Origin: Balaenoptera acutorostrata
Lineage: Eukaryota; Chordata; Mammalia; Artiodactyla; Balaenopteridae
Reading direction: 5' to 3'
NCBI RefSeq assembly: GCF_949987535.1
Contig: NC_080079.1
Location: forward strand, 57,027,000 to 57,090,999
DNA: 64,000 nucleotides
The translations under genes and the position numbers were made by a program. Below are positions 53,906-64,000 of this stretch, piece after piece. Under the pieces are notes generated by a model, which worked only from the letters and a program-made list of their open reading frames with translations, searched no databases and was not told the origin of the DNA. Position 1 is the stretch's first letter, and the number at the start of each line of letters is the position of its first letter.

Positions 53906-54174
53906 CTGCCTCCTCTTCTTTCCTCTTTTTATTTTATATTTTCTTTTTTCTTATTATCTTTCTGCCTTATACATCAATGCAGCAAATACAAACGGTATTG
54001 TTTTCTTTTCTCTCTTTCTCTTGTCCTCTAAGGAATCTTAGCCACTCCCACAATTTCATTCACTTCTGTGCAAGGAACTCCAAATGAAGACCTTTAGTCT
54101 AACAGCCTCCCCCAGCCCCAGAGCTTTATCTCAAACTACCCAGTATATGTACAAGGAATTAATCAACTTGCTCT

Positions 54175-54590
54175 ACACTGATTTATTGAGAACCTACTCT
54201 GAACAAGGCCCTGGGCTTGGTGCTAGGGACAAAGAGTGAACAAATGCAGACACACTCTCTGCCTGGCGGGGCTTATAGTCTAGTTAAGCAAATAATCTCG
54301 CAAATGTACACCTGGGATTTTGACAAGTGTTTGAAAGGAGAGATACATGATTCTTTGAATTCCAATAATGGATTCTTTGACTTAGTGAGGATGTTTCCTA
54401 TGGAGGTAAAGGGTATGCTGAGTTCTGATGGGAGTGACTGACCAGGAGTGAATTAGGAGAAGTGGGAGGGGAGAGAGGTAACAACGTTGACAGGCATCTC
54501 ATGTTACCAGGGAGCGTGGCAGGAAGAAGGTGGTGAGCAGAGGAGAAACTGAAGGGAGCATGGTTGTAATCAGGGTGGAGAAAAAGTATG
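54175..54590 (-). mobile_element. L2 LINE 3' end
   Basis: CTGATTTATTGAGAACCTAC, GGGCTTGGTGCTAGGGACAA, GGGGCTTATAGTCTAGTTAA, then a decayed continuation with GGCAGGAAGAAGGTGGTGAG. Confidence 0.7.
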
Positions 54591-54599
54591 GAAAAGACT

Positions 54600-54980
54600 G
54601 AACTTTGTCCCCCAAGATATAGTTTCCTCTTTATTTCTGCCTAGAGAGCTTTTTATTTTAAATGAGTGTAAGACAGCCTAGAACAAAGACTACATTTCTC
54701 AGCCTCCCTTGCAGCTAGGCATGGACATGTGACTAAGTTCTGGCCAATGGAATGTGCTATGTGTGCCTTTTGGGAAATGTTCTTAAAGGGAAGGGCACAG
54801 GCTTCTTTGTCCATTACTCTTTCTGAGTGGGTGAAACCCAAATATCATATCTATAGCCGAGCTGTCACTGTGGATCATGCTGTAGAATTATGTGTTAGGG
54901 ATGGCAGAATGACAAAAGGGAAGAAGTCTGGGTCTCTGATGACCAAGGAACTGCATTCCCTGCCCTCCACCATTTGTCTC
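54600..54980 (+). mobile_element. Old LTR-like repeat
   Basis: TACATTTCTCAGCCTCCCTT, GCAGCTAGGCATGGACATGT, GACTAAGTTCTGGCCAATGG and GGGCACAGGCTTCTTTGTCC follow an order familiar from old mammalian LTR-type repeats; subfamily not recalled. A 131-codon frame at 54729-55124 runs through it and is not a gene. Confidence 0.45.
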
Positions 54981-55239
54981 TTTGTGTTCAGGAGAGAGGA
55001 ATACCCTTCTCTCATATCTAAGCTACAGCTATTTGGGAGTTTCTATCATTCACAGCTGAGCGTAAGCCTAACTCATACAGAAAGGCAGAAGCCAGAATGT
55101 GCAGGGTTTGGTAGGCCCCATTAAGAACATTGTTCTCAGCCTAAGAGCGTGGGAAACAGTAACTGAAGGGGGTGGGAAGCCTTTCCTAGCACAGGCTCGA
55201 AAGCGAATTGTTTCTTTATGTATTCATCTGCTCAGTCCT

Positions 55240-55826
55240 TCCAGCTGCCTTCACTGAGTATCTCTGACATGTCAGGCACTGCCTTGGGTCCTTGAGGATT
55301 CAAAAATAAATATGACACTCTGTTTTGTGTCAGAGGTAGTCTAATGAGAATTATAGACATGTAAACAATGGTTAGCCTTCAATCAACAATGTTTATCAAG
55401 CACTAAGGTGGTATTCAGGGATGGCATCGGCACAGGCAACTGGGAAAAGAGCTAGGACCTCCCCCCGCCCACCACAGGCATCAAAACAGTGTGGCCACCC
55501 AACTCTACGTCATGTCCAGCTGTCAGAAGCAGTGTTGGACTGTGGGAACTGCTGTGGCCAAGGAGATAACGGCTGCTCTCAGGGAGCTTACAGCCTCTCC
55601 TCCCCAGGAAAGAAAAGGGCCATGGAAATACTAGGAAAGAAGACCTGTGGGTCCTGTGATATGTATAGGATAGTGAGATGAGGGATGGAGTGGTCAGTTT
55701 AACCTGAAGGCTCAAGAAAGGCTGCACAGAGGAGGTTGCCCTTGAGCTACATTAGGAAGGATAGTAGTAGTTACAATGGCGTAAGGTGTGGGTGTTAGGA
55801 GCACTGAGGATGAATGAGCTCATTTG

Positions 55827-55899
<73 letters not shown>

Positions 55900-56275
55900 G
55901 TGCATATTTTTAAGGAGGTGAAGGGGGTTACGGGAAGGCTTCACAGAGGAGGTGACTACGGAGCAGAGTTTTGAAGGAAAAGTAAGAGTTCCCCGGTTGG
56001 TTGGACAAGATGCAGCAGAGGTTTAAGGCAACAGGGACTGTATCTAAAAGCCACATAGGGGTACGGAGGGACTTCCAAGAAGTCTGAGGTGGTGGGTCAG
56101 AGCGCCAAGCTGAGAAATGGCTTGAGATGACATTCAGAGGGAAAGGTGGCTATGTGTGAAGACTCCACTAGTCAGAACCAGGGCTTTCAGTGTGTTTTGT
56201 GAGTAGTGAGGAGCCAGGGAGAATTTTAAACAGAAGAGAAACACGGTCAGCTCTGTGCTTAAGAAGAAAAATTAA
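55240..56275 (-). mobile_element. L2 LINE fragments with a GT tract
   Basis: TGACATGTCAGGCACTGCCT, CTCTCAGGGAGCTTACAGCC, GGCTGCACAGAGGAGGTTGC, AAGGCTTCACAGAGGAGGTG, AGAATTTTAAACAGAAGAGA. The repeated AGAGGAGGT block on either side of the GT tract suggests two adjacent L2 copies or an internal duplication. Confidence 0.65.
55829..55897. repeat. (GT)34 microsatellite
   Basis: Sixty-nine bases of uninterrupted GT between CATTTGGG and AAGTGCATATT; the longest pure dinucleotide in the window. Confidence 0.98.
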
Positions 56276-56279
56276 CTGG

Positions 56280-56725
56280 AACAAATTCCCAAAATGTTCC
56301 CCTATAGAGGTTGGGTAAAAAGTGATGGTACGTCATTCGGTGGAACCTCAAATAGCCATTGAAAACAACAAGGTGGATCTATATGTGCTCACATGGCACC
56401 ACTTCCAAGATAAATCGTTGAGGTTAAAATAATCAGGGTGCTGTATGGCGTCTATAGTACGGTTTTATTTGTTTGAAAGATGTGTGTGAAGGTGCATGCG
56501 TGAAGGCATCTATCTATCTGTCTATGCTTGTATACTACTAAAACAATTCTATAAAAATACACAGAAAACTATTAACAGTGCTGCTTCTATGGAGGAGAAT
56601 TGGGAGTAGGAGTTGTGAGGGAGACGTGCTTTAAATTGCAAACATTTCGTACTGATGGAATATTTTTTACCATGTGCATGCATTATTTTTCCAATATATT
56701 AAATAAATATGTATTAAAATTTTTA
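56280..56725 (+). mobile_element. Old L1 3' end
   Basis: CTCAAATAGCCATTGAAAAC, GTACGGTTTTATTTGTTTGA, CAGTGCTGCTTCTATGGAGG, CGTACTGATGGAATATTTTT, the tail and 3' UTR order of an L1M-type element, ending near AAATAAATATGTATTAAAAT. Confidence 0.65.
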
Positions 56726-56799
56726 TTCTGCCTGAAATGTGAGTGATGGATTGAAGAGAGGCGAGGTTCAGGATAGAGCAAGCCCTCCCCCACCTCCAT

Positions 56800-56940
56800 T
56801 TTCTTGATTAATGGTATCACCATCCATCCAGTTATTCAGTCTCAAACTTTGAAGTCATCTTTGACCCCCCCTATGTCTAATCAGTTATCAAGTCCTGCCT
56901 GTTCTACCCCAGAAATCTCTCACCCCTCAGCCCCAGAATA
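56800..56940 (+). mobile_element. L2 LINE fragment
   Basis: CACCATCCATCCAGTTATTC, TTTGAAGTCATCTTTGACCC, CAGTTATCAAGTCCTGCCTG: the L2 ORF2 segment usually reading GTCATCCTTGA and CCTGT. Confidence 0.65.
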
Positions 56941-56984
56941 GACAGAGAGATCGATGGGACAGAACCACAGGCCCAGGGACAGAA

Positions 56985-58165
56985 GGGAGTACGTATAAAT
57001 ATTTAGTATGTGATAATGGTGACATTTCAAATCCTTGTGGGAAGGATAGATTATTCAATAAATGATGTTGGAAAAAATTAACTCCGATGCTTAGCTCAGT
57101 CATAAACTAAAATAAACCCCTAGGGAATTAAAGATATGTATATAAAAATAAAGTCACAAAGTACTAGAAAAAAATGTGGGTCACTCTATAAAATATGGGG
57201 CTGGGGAGGGTCTTTCTAAGGAAGATTTTGAAAGACGATATTATAGAGACAAATCCAATAGGTTAGACTATATAAAATGATTGCTGCTATATGCTAAAGA
57301 CATCTTAAAAATCAGAAGCAAGTGTAAAACTTGGAAAAATACATCCAAAAAATGGCAAATTGAAAGTGTTAATAAGCTTAACTTATAAAGAAAGCTTACA
57401 AAACAATAAGATAAACACTCCAATAAGCTAATAGGGATAAGTAATTAACAGAAGAGGAAAAAAATGGTCAGTAAATATACGGAAGAATATTTAATGTGGC
57501 TGTTTTTTTTTTTTAAAGCACATTAAAGCAACAATAAGATGCCACGTTTCACCAAATATTTTTAATTAAAAGATAACCCCACGCCCAAACTAATCAGCGT
57601 TCTAGGAAACAGTCTTGAACACCATGGGAGGGAGTGTAAATTACATCAAACTCCACAGCATAAACCACCAGTATATATCAAAATCCTCAAAAAATGTACA
57701 CATCATTGACACACTGATTTCATGTCGAAGAATGTATACCAAGGAAGTAATTAAAGCTATCACAATATTGTTCATTACAGTGCTGTAGATAACTTCAGCA
57801 CTGTATTGAAATGGAAAACAAAACCCCGAAATTCCTTGTAAAGAAAGGCTGATTAAACATATTATGGGGCATCCAAACAGCATAATATTATGTCACCAGT
57901 AAAAGTATTTTGGTTTAAATTACATTTGTACTGGAAAAAATGTTTATAATATAGCAAATAATTGCATTTAGAAGACAGTATGTCCAAGGCAATCCTTGTT
58001 CTGTTTATACAAACATAATGCACAGATGAAAAGGTATAGATGAAAGTCTATTTTCAATAGTAGCTGTTTCTGGGTGGGAAAATTAAGGATGATTCTTATT
58101 TCCTTTAAAATCACTCTATATTTTTAAATTTGCTTAATAAATATCAATTACATATCAATTACTGG
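56985..58165 (+). mobile_element. Old L1 ORF2 tail and 3' UTR
   Basis: GATTATTCAATAAATGATGT near 57049, AGCTTACAAAACAATAAGAT near 57393, GAATGTATACCAAGGAAGTA near 57731, ATTATGGGGCATCCAAACAG near 57861, and 3' UTR GTAGCTGTTTCTGGGTGGGA near 58059. No intact frame. Confidence 0.75.
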
Positions 58166-58690
58166 AAAAAACAATGAAAAATTGAAAATGTACCTGCCCT
58201 TTGTCCCAGAAATTATAGGAATTCATTATAAAGAAATAATTAGAGATGTGAGAATGGATGGTGGTAAGAAGGTACTCAACACAGCACTAAAAATAATGAT
58301 AAAAATCGGAAACAACCTGAATATTCAAAACCAGGGAATATTTAAGTAAATGATGGTTGGATACAATGGAATGCTACACAATCTTAAAAATCGAGTCATA
58401 GAAGAATATTTGTTGAAATGGAAAAAAACTTCACAAGAATAAGGGAAGGCAAAGCATATGTATATGCTTTTCATATGTATATGAAATCATATACAAAATG
58501 ACATACCTTTGTTTGAAAGAAGCAGAAAATATTAGGCATTCTATGCTAAAATATTAGTGTGGTTATTTCTGGGTGACTGAGTTAACGAGTAAGCTCTTTT
58601 GTTTGACATTCTTCTGTGTTTTTTAGTGTTTCATATTCCACATGTATTACATATTTCACTTTTAAAATTTAGGGAACCATTAAAACATCA
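58166..58690 (+). mobile_element. Second old L1 3' end
   Basis: AATTCATTATAAAGAAATAA, CGGAAACAACCTGAATATTC, GGATACAATGGAATGCTACA, then GTGGTTATTTCTGGGTGACT and CATGTATTACATATTTCACT. A separate 3' end in tandem with the previous one. Confidence 0.75.
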
Positions 58691-58734
58691 TCAATAACAT
58701 TAAGTCAAATGACAAAAATAGGAACATATTACAA

Positions 58735-59235
58735 CATATACCCAAAGTGTTTTAATATACATAATCTATTAGAGCTCTTACAAGTCAAGAGGAAAAATAT
58801 GAACATCTTAATAAAAGGATTTGCATGGGAAATATAAAGACACTTAAAAAGAAATATAATCATTCAGTTAGCATATTAAAAAAAGCTTGACTATCACTAG
58901 TAATAAAGGGAATGTGACTCAGAGAGAGATGGAAATTTTTGCTCTTCAAATTGGAATTCATTCTTCAAACACTGATCATACCCAGTGTTGCTCCTGGGTG
59001 GGAAATAGCCCCTCTCTCACACAGTGATGCTGGCAGTGTAAATTGTTCAGCTTTCTCGAGAGCAGTTTGGCAGATATATTGAGAACCTTGAAAATGTTAA
59101 TTCTTTGTGACCCAGGAGTTCAATTTCTAGGAATATATTCTGAGGAAGTAACCATGGATGTGCAAAAAATTTATGGGCAAGTATGCTTTTTACAGCCTTA
59201 CTTATAATAATGAAAATTAAGAAACAACCCAAGTA
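58735..59235 (+). mobile_element. Third old L1 ORF2 tail
   Basis: GACTATCACTAGTAATAAAG near 58889, GATGCTGGCAGTGTAAATTG near 59026, CAGGAGTTCAATTTCTAGGA near 59113, ATGAAAATTAAGAAACAACC near 59210. A matching 3' UTR may be the segment at 59680-59945. Confidence 0.75.
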
Positions 59236-59247
59236 GTCGACAATGAA

Positions 59248-59400
59248 GGCTTGGCTCAGTTGGCAATCAGAGCGTAGGCCTACAATTCAGTATGCGCAGT
59301 TCCAAAATCCACCAAACTCTTTGAACTGACAGATTTTTGTTAAGTTTGCTGCAAGTTCACTGGTGGCAAAAATCTGACCTAAACTGAAAGGAGGCTTTCT
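59248..59400 (+). repeat. Possible decayed tRNA-derived retroposon
   Basis: GGCTTGGCTCAGTTGGCAAT then CAGAGCGTAGG resembles a tRNA D-arm and A box; GCAGTTCCAAAATCCACCA (59296-59314) resembles a T-arm/B box with a trailing CCA. Pairing is too poor for a functional tRNA. A unique tail with TTCACTGGTGGCAAAAATCT follows. It separates the third L1 tail from a later L1 3' UTR. Confidence 0.3.
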
Positions 59401-59679
59401 CACAGCCATTATCTATCTCCCTTCGTGTGATTCTTCAGATGTTTTCTTGCTCAGATACTGTATTTGATTCTAGGCTGCTGCTAATGTTCTATTGCAGGGA
59501 CTTCATAAGATACCATTTTTACCAGGTCTTACCTTTCTCAAATCTAAATAATTCTGATTTCTGAAACATTTGGCCTGAGGGGCTTCAGATCATATTCATA
59601 TGATGTAATCCTACAGCATCATTTAAATTGACATTCGCAGAGAGTATTGTTGGATATTTTAGTTAATCACACTTTTTCT

Positions 59680-59945
59680 TATTGTTAAAACCCAAAAAAT
59701 ATAGTAGAATATAAAACTATGAGCATTTTAATGTGTTTTGCTTTTTTTTTAAAGTATGTGTCTACAGAGTCTTTTAACAGACTAAAGAGATTGAAAGAAT
59801 ATATCAAACTTTTAACAGTGATTATCTCTAGATGATGCAATTATGAGTAATTTTAATTTTCTTCTATACATTTTTTATATTCTCCGAATTCTTTATAATG
59901 AACCTATATTATATCCAACAAATAAATATATTTTAAAAACCTAAA
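59680..59945 (+). mobile_element. Old L1 3' UTR
   Basis: CAGTGATTATCTCTAGATGA, TTTAATTTTCTTCTATACAT, TTCTCCGAATTCTTTATAAT, GAACCTATATTATATCC: typical terminal L1M 3' UTR order. Confidence 0.65.
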
Positions 59946-61660
59946 CTAAATCTAGATGATTTTCTATTACCTAGAAACTGAAGTATAAACGCCTTAGAAT
60001 AAAATGTCAAAGACACGTAACCAGGATTCAAATTTAGTTCTTCCAAATCTGACTCCTGCATTCTTTCCCCTCTAATGTGCTGCAGTTAAACTGGTGTTTT
60101 TGAAAGAAGGTCCAGCAGAATTTTAATAAATGCTACATGCAAACAGATTTCTGTAGACAAATGCATCTTGAAAAATATAACATACAGGACTTTACTGCAG
60201 GACTTCTCAGCGCCTTTAATATCTGAAGATGTAATATGTGTTTCCATAAGAGAGGTATGATATGCTTAGTTCCTCCATATTTGGCCATAAATCTTTTCCA
60301 CTTTATTTTATTTGTGTTTTTATTTTATGTTATCTTGTGGAAGATCTTCTAGAACATCTTCGGAATGTGCTTCTCCAAAAACACTTTGGAAATGCTAATC
60401 TAGTGGAAAACTTCATTCTTCAACGCAGGAAAAATATGCGAGAACCATTTCTAGATGGTAACAATTTCCTGTGGGAATGCCGACCTTTCCTAGTTAATAG
60501 TTCTTCCCTTTTAAGAGTGATCTTCATAAACATGTGAAAGGCCATGTTGCTGGAATGGAGATTTTTATTTCTTTTTGGCAGCCATTTTGTCCTGATGTGA
60601 TTCTGTATAGATACTGATGGAAAGTCTGTGGAGGCAGGAAATCTAAGCTCCCAGATTTATTCTCTGAATCCTCTTTTAGGTATTCAGGCACCTCAGAATT
60701 TCTCGCCTCTGTGAAGGGACTTGGGAGACACCCAGGAAATGGGGAGTTTAGTGAAATAAATCTTAACCTGGGAGGCAGCAGAATATTCCATGTAACCTCT
60801 GTCAGGTTGCTTCTTCTCTCTGTGTCTCAGTCACTTCATATGTAAAATGAAGGAGTTAATTAGGATAGAAGAGCAACCTTATTTCATCTTACCTGCCAAC
60901 TCTCATCAATTCCTGAAGGTTTCCTAAAGTCTTGAGTCTGCATCCCTGCTTGGTGAGAAAGAATGCTGATTGATTACTAATGTCTGCCCTGGGTATAGAT
61001 TAGAGGAGTGGCGTTACTTCTGCCCTTCCTTTGCCATCTCAGAGTTAAGGAATATCTAAGTACCCTTGAAGACCTGGGATGCTTTAGAATGGACACATGG
61101 GAGCCGGCTCCCAAATCTACCTCTTGTTTCATAAACTCTGGTGATCTTTTGCCTCACTTCTGCCCCCCCAACCCTGCATTTTTAAAAATTTCCTTTTATC
61201 CATGGAGATTCCAAACTTTTGGCTCTTGGTCTCTGTAATAGCAAAGTAACGGTTTTCTATAGTAATCTTCTTATACTCGCTTTCTTTCACCCCCTTGCCA
61301 AAGATGAATCTGTTTTTACTAAAAGAGAAAAAAGGAAAAAAATACATATGTAAAAATCACACATCCTCACCATGTGCAAAAATCATGTGTTTGGCAGCAA
61401 GAACATCTTTCTGAGGCCAAATGGCATTTTTCCTTTCCTGCAAAACGAGCAAAAAAAAAAAAAAGTCTCACTTTCCCAGCAACTGGCACTGAATTATTGG
61501 CCCTTGTCAGCTGCTGTCACTAAGGGGTCTCTCATCTGGGAAACCCGTGATGCTGGGAGACCAATAAGTCCTGGGGGAATCTGGTTGCAACTGCTTCTAC
61601 TGCTTTGCACAGGGACTGAAACACACAAAACCATGGTTGGCAGAACCATTGTCATGGGTG
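59946..61660. other. Mostly unique; one MIR at about 60760-60880
   Basis: A plus-strand MIR is visible around 60760-60880 (GGTTGCTTCTTCTCTCTGTG, TCAGTCACTTCATATGTAAA). A 91-codon frame at 60262-60537 is AT-rich, hydrophobic at first then basic, with no recognised domain and no splice evidence; it is not called. Confidence 0.4.
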
Positions 61661-61664
61661 TAGG

Positions 61665-61800
61665 AGGCAGCATGGTATGGAGGACAGATAAACCAGAGTG
61701 TCGGTAACTGCTTTATGACTTAACAGCTGTGGGATCTTGGGCAGCACTCTTAGTTTCTCTGAGCGTCAGACTGCTCAATAAAATGGTAGCATAGTCCCTG
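61665..61800 (+). repeat. MIR fragment
   Basis: GGACAGATAAACCAGAGTGT, TTATGACTTAACAGCTGTGG, GATCTTGGGCAGCACTC, TTAGTTTCTCTGAGCGTCAG, AATAAAATGG. Confidence 0.7.
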
Positions 61801-62330
61801 TACCCCTGGAATCAGTCAGTCACTGTGTGCAAGGAATACCCCAGAGAACAAAACAGGCAATAGTCCCTGCCCTTGGGAAGCTGATATTTTAATGGCGAGG
61901 GGCAGGCTGGGAGGGAAAGATGGACAATAAACTAGTTAATATACACGTTAAAATCAGAAGGCGGGAAGTACTCAGAAGAAAACTCCATCTGGGCAGGGGA
62001 GAAGGAAATGTCTGGGTTGGGGTACCGTTTCCGGTAAGATGTCCAAAGAAGGAGCCATTAAGAGGCCATTTGGGTAGACCAGGAATTGGTGGGGCACAGG
62101 GTGTGGGAGGCAAGGGTGGAAGCAGGGAAACCTCTCAGGGGGCTGTTGCCAGACTCTGGGGGAGCCGTAACGACAGCTTGGACCAGGAGGGAGCAGAGGA
62201 GGTGGTGGGAACGGGGAGGGATCCGTGCACCTTTTGAAAGCCTAGCTGACCCAGTTGCTGTGGGAAATTGTGGAACAATGTGGGAAAGCCCCAGCTCAGT
62301 GCCTAGAGCGCAGTAGGTGCTCTGTTAAGG
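61801..62330 (-). mobile_element. L2 LINE 3' region
   Basis: AATAGTCCCTGCCCTTGGGA, AGCTGATATTTTAATGGCGA, TAAGAGGCCATTTGGGTAGA, ACAGCTTGGACCAGGAGGGA, GCAGAGGAGGTGGTGGGAAC: complement of the L2 3' ORF2 in order, ending near a MIR-like GCGCAGTAGGTGCTCTGTTA. Confidence 0.7.
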
Positions 62331-64000
62331 TAGGGCCACTCTCCCCAGTCATCTGACCAGTGGTGTTTGCCGCTAGGGAGGAGGAAAACATGGGGCTAGG
62401 CAGCTCACCAGAGGACATCCTCATGCATTCAGGAGACTCACCAGATGTTCCCTTGCCAAGTGCCACGGGATTGGAAATAAGATGGCAGCATGGCTTACAA
62501 CAGGTGTTGGTGCTTAAGGAAAGCAGGACAGGGGACCCTCCTTGACCAGAGGGAAGGCAGAGAAGGAGGTAAACGGGGGAAGAGACACTTGGGGGATTTT
62601 GCTTCTCAAAGAGAAACAAGTAATAAAAGCTTGCCAAGAATTACCTTGGAGGAATCTAGTTGGTGGAGAAAATTCTGGAGCTAGTGTTTGAATTGCTTTA
62701 GGGAGAACACATTTCAGTTGGAACTAAGCGGTGAAACTGGATTCTTGAGAAAGTTTGTAGAGGATGAACTCCTGAATGCATCCCAATGACAGAGTGAGGC
62801 AGTGTGTGGAGCTGTGGGCAGTACGTGGCCGGGGGCTTCCTCCCATCCCTCACAGGCTATGGCCCCGGAGCTCCCCACGTGGTAAGCAATGGCGTGCCCT
62901 CCACAGTTGAACTTGGCTGGTGCAGAAGTCTTTCCCGTGGAGTGGGGCAGAGGACACAGGAGGATCTGACCCAGGATTGGCAGGTCTGAAAGGGGACAGT
63001 GGGGCCTCAAGCTGTGTGAGCCGGTGCCAGTTGTGAAGGTGTCTGAGCCACGAAGCGGCAAACACGGCAGAGGGTTGGGTGAGCAGGGGAGGGAAGAGCT
63101 GAAGCAGCATCCCGTGGTGAGCGAGGTGATTTGGGCTGGTACACAGGAAACTGTTTCATACATCTTCAGAGAGAGGTATTTTAATGCTTTAGAAAAATAC
63201 CCATTTCCCTTTTATGAGAGTGATACGAAATGGTCTTTGAAAATGCACTTGTGGAAGCTTAAAAATAAGTTGACCTAATGAAAATGAATCAGCCAATAAC
63301 AGTCTAGGTGGTAAAAGGTGAGGGTGAGACAAGAGGGCCTGCAGGATGATGGAGGTTTGGGAAACTGTGGGCTCAAGGGCTCCTTGGTCCACCGGGTGGA
63401 TTCAGGAGTCTGTCAGGGTTGGCAAGGCCCTGGATGGGGGCAGGGGCCTGTTGTCACAGCTGAAAACTCTCTGGACACGGGGCTCCTACATGTCAAAAGA
63501 CATTGTTTTCTCCTTTCCAGATGCTTCCATCTCACCGTAAGAGCAGGTACAAAGGCAACGGGATGAGAGAGAGAAAGTCCTGGGGCCCCTTCTTTTTATG
63601 TAAGAACCCAAAGGCCGTCCTTCAGGCGGCCCACGTCTGACTCGCTCTCAAGGCTTCCTTTCTCCCAGGCACTTTGCTCCCCTCCCGTGCCCGCCGGCCT
63701 CCCGGCCCCACAGGATGCCTTCCTGTCTACACAGTTTGTAAAACACAGACCTTTAGAAAACGGAGCTCAATAGTGACCTGGTTCCCCTCCGTCAGGGCAG
63801 GGGAAGGGGCGACGGCAGGAGCAAGCCTGTCCCATCCCTGCCCAGCCCCCGATTCTGCCTTCCTTCCCCCTTATCCCTCACTGTAGGACCTGTGTCCCTG
63901 AGAGCTGGCCGGACCTCGGGCCCTGCATTCGTGTGGAGGCCTCGGGTGGGCAGAGGGTCAGGCTCCCTGAAGACCATTCAAAAGCCTCAGGAATGTCGCC
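62331..64000. other. Unique GC-rich end of window, no gene recognised
   Basis: No repeat identified. The frames (up to 149 codons) overlap on both strands and lack domain signatures. From about 63600 the sequence is CpG-richer (CCGCCGGCC near 63690, GGGGCGACGGC near 63805), but not enough here to call a CpG island; the window may end close to one. Confidence 0.35.

Noticed and set aside
54729..55124. 131-codon plus-strand frame
   Set aside because: Begins inside an old LTR-like repeat and has no domain.

Overview
This window is ordinary mammalian nuclear DNA that is intronic or intergenic. The interspersed repeats point to a cetartiodactyl, most likely a cetacean. Three SINEs belong to the tRNA-Glu-derived CHR type (16782-16917 -, 39620-39934 + and 52052-52393 +), with a fourth at 28696-28906 -. 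The L1 3' ends are of the cetartiodactyl type. I saw no BovB LINE, Bov-tA or ART2 sequence, which makes a ruminant less likely. No bacterial-type operon, CRISPR array, rRNA or intact tRNA gene is present. No protein-coding gene can be called with confidence.

Layout. 1-12200: mostly unique sequence with scattered MIR and L2 copies, a MER1-type and a MER58-type DNA transposon and a long L2 block. 12205-15615: an old minus-strand L1 broken by three other repeats, followed by an L2 3' end. 16200-18913: unique sequence, a short SINE and L2 fragments, ending in a 200-N assembly gap. 19114-23280: a decayed endogenous retrovirus internal region of ERVL type on the plus strand. 23754-23921: the best candidate exon in the window, minus strand, 168 bp, gene not recognised. 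24025-36520: MIR, L2 and nested elements: an MLT1A0-type LTR split by an L1 tail, a three-deep nest at 28420-29245, and a MER5A-like element split by an unexplained 480-bp insert. 36520-55000: unique sequence with CHR SINEs, two recent L1 3' ends, MIR and L2. 55240-64000: L2, a long (GT) tract, four to five old L1 3' ends in the same orientation, then largely unique sequence.

Functionally, the supportable content is one possible coding exon, several AT-rich unique blocks that could be conserved regulatory elements, and a readable insertion history. Repeat names are from memory of family consensus sequences and boundaries are good to roughly 10-30 bp unless a target-site duplication fixes them. 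I did not find a new biological system; the most useful leads are the candidate exon, the unexplained insert in the MER5A-like element, the L1 with a possible 3' transduction, and the clustered transcription-factor motifs near 30560.
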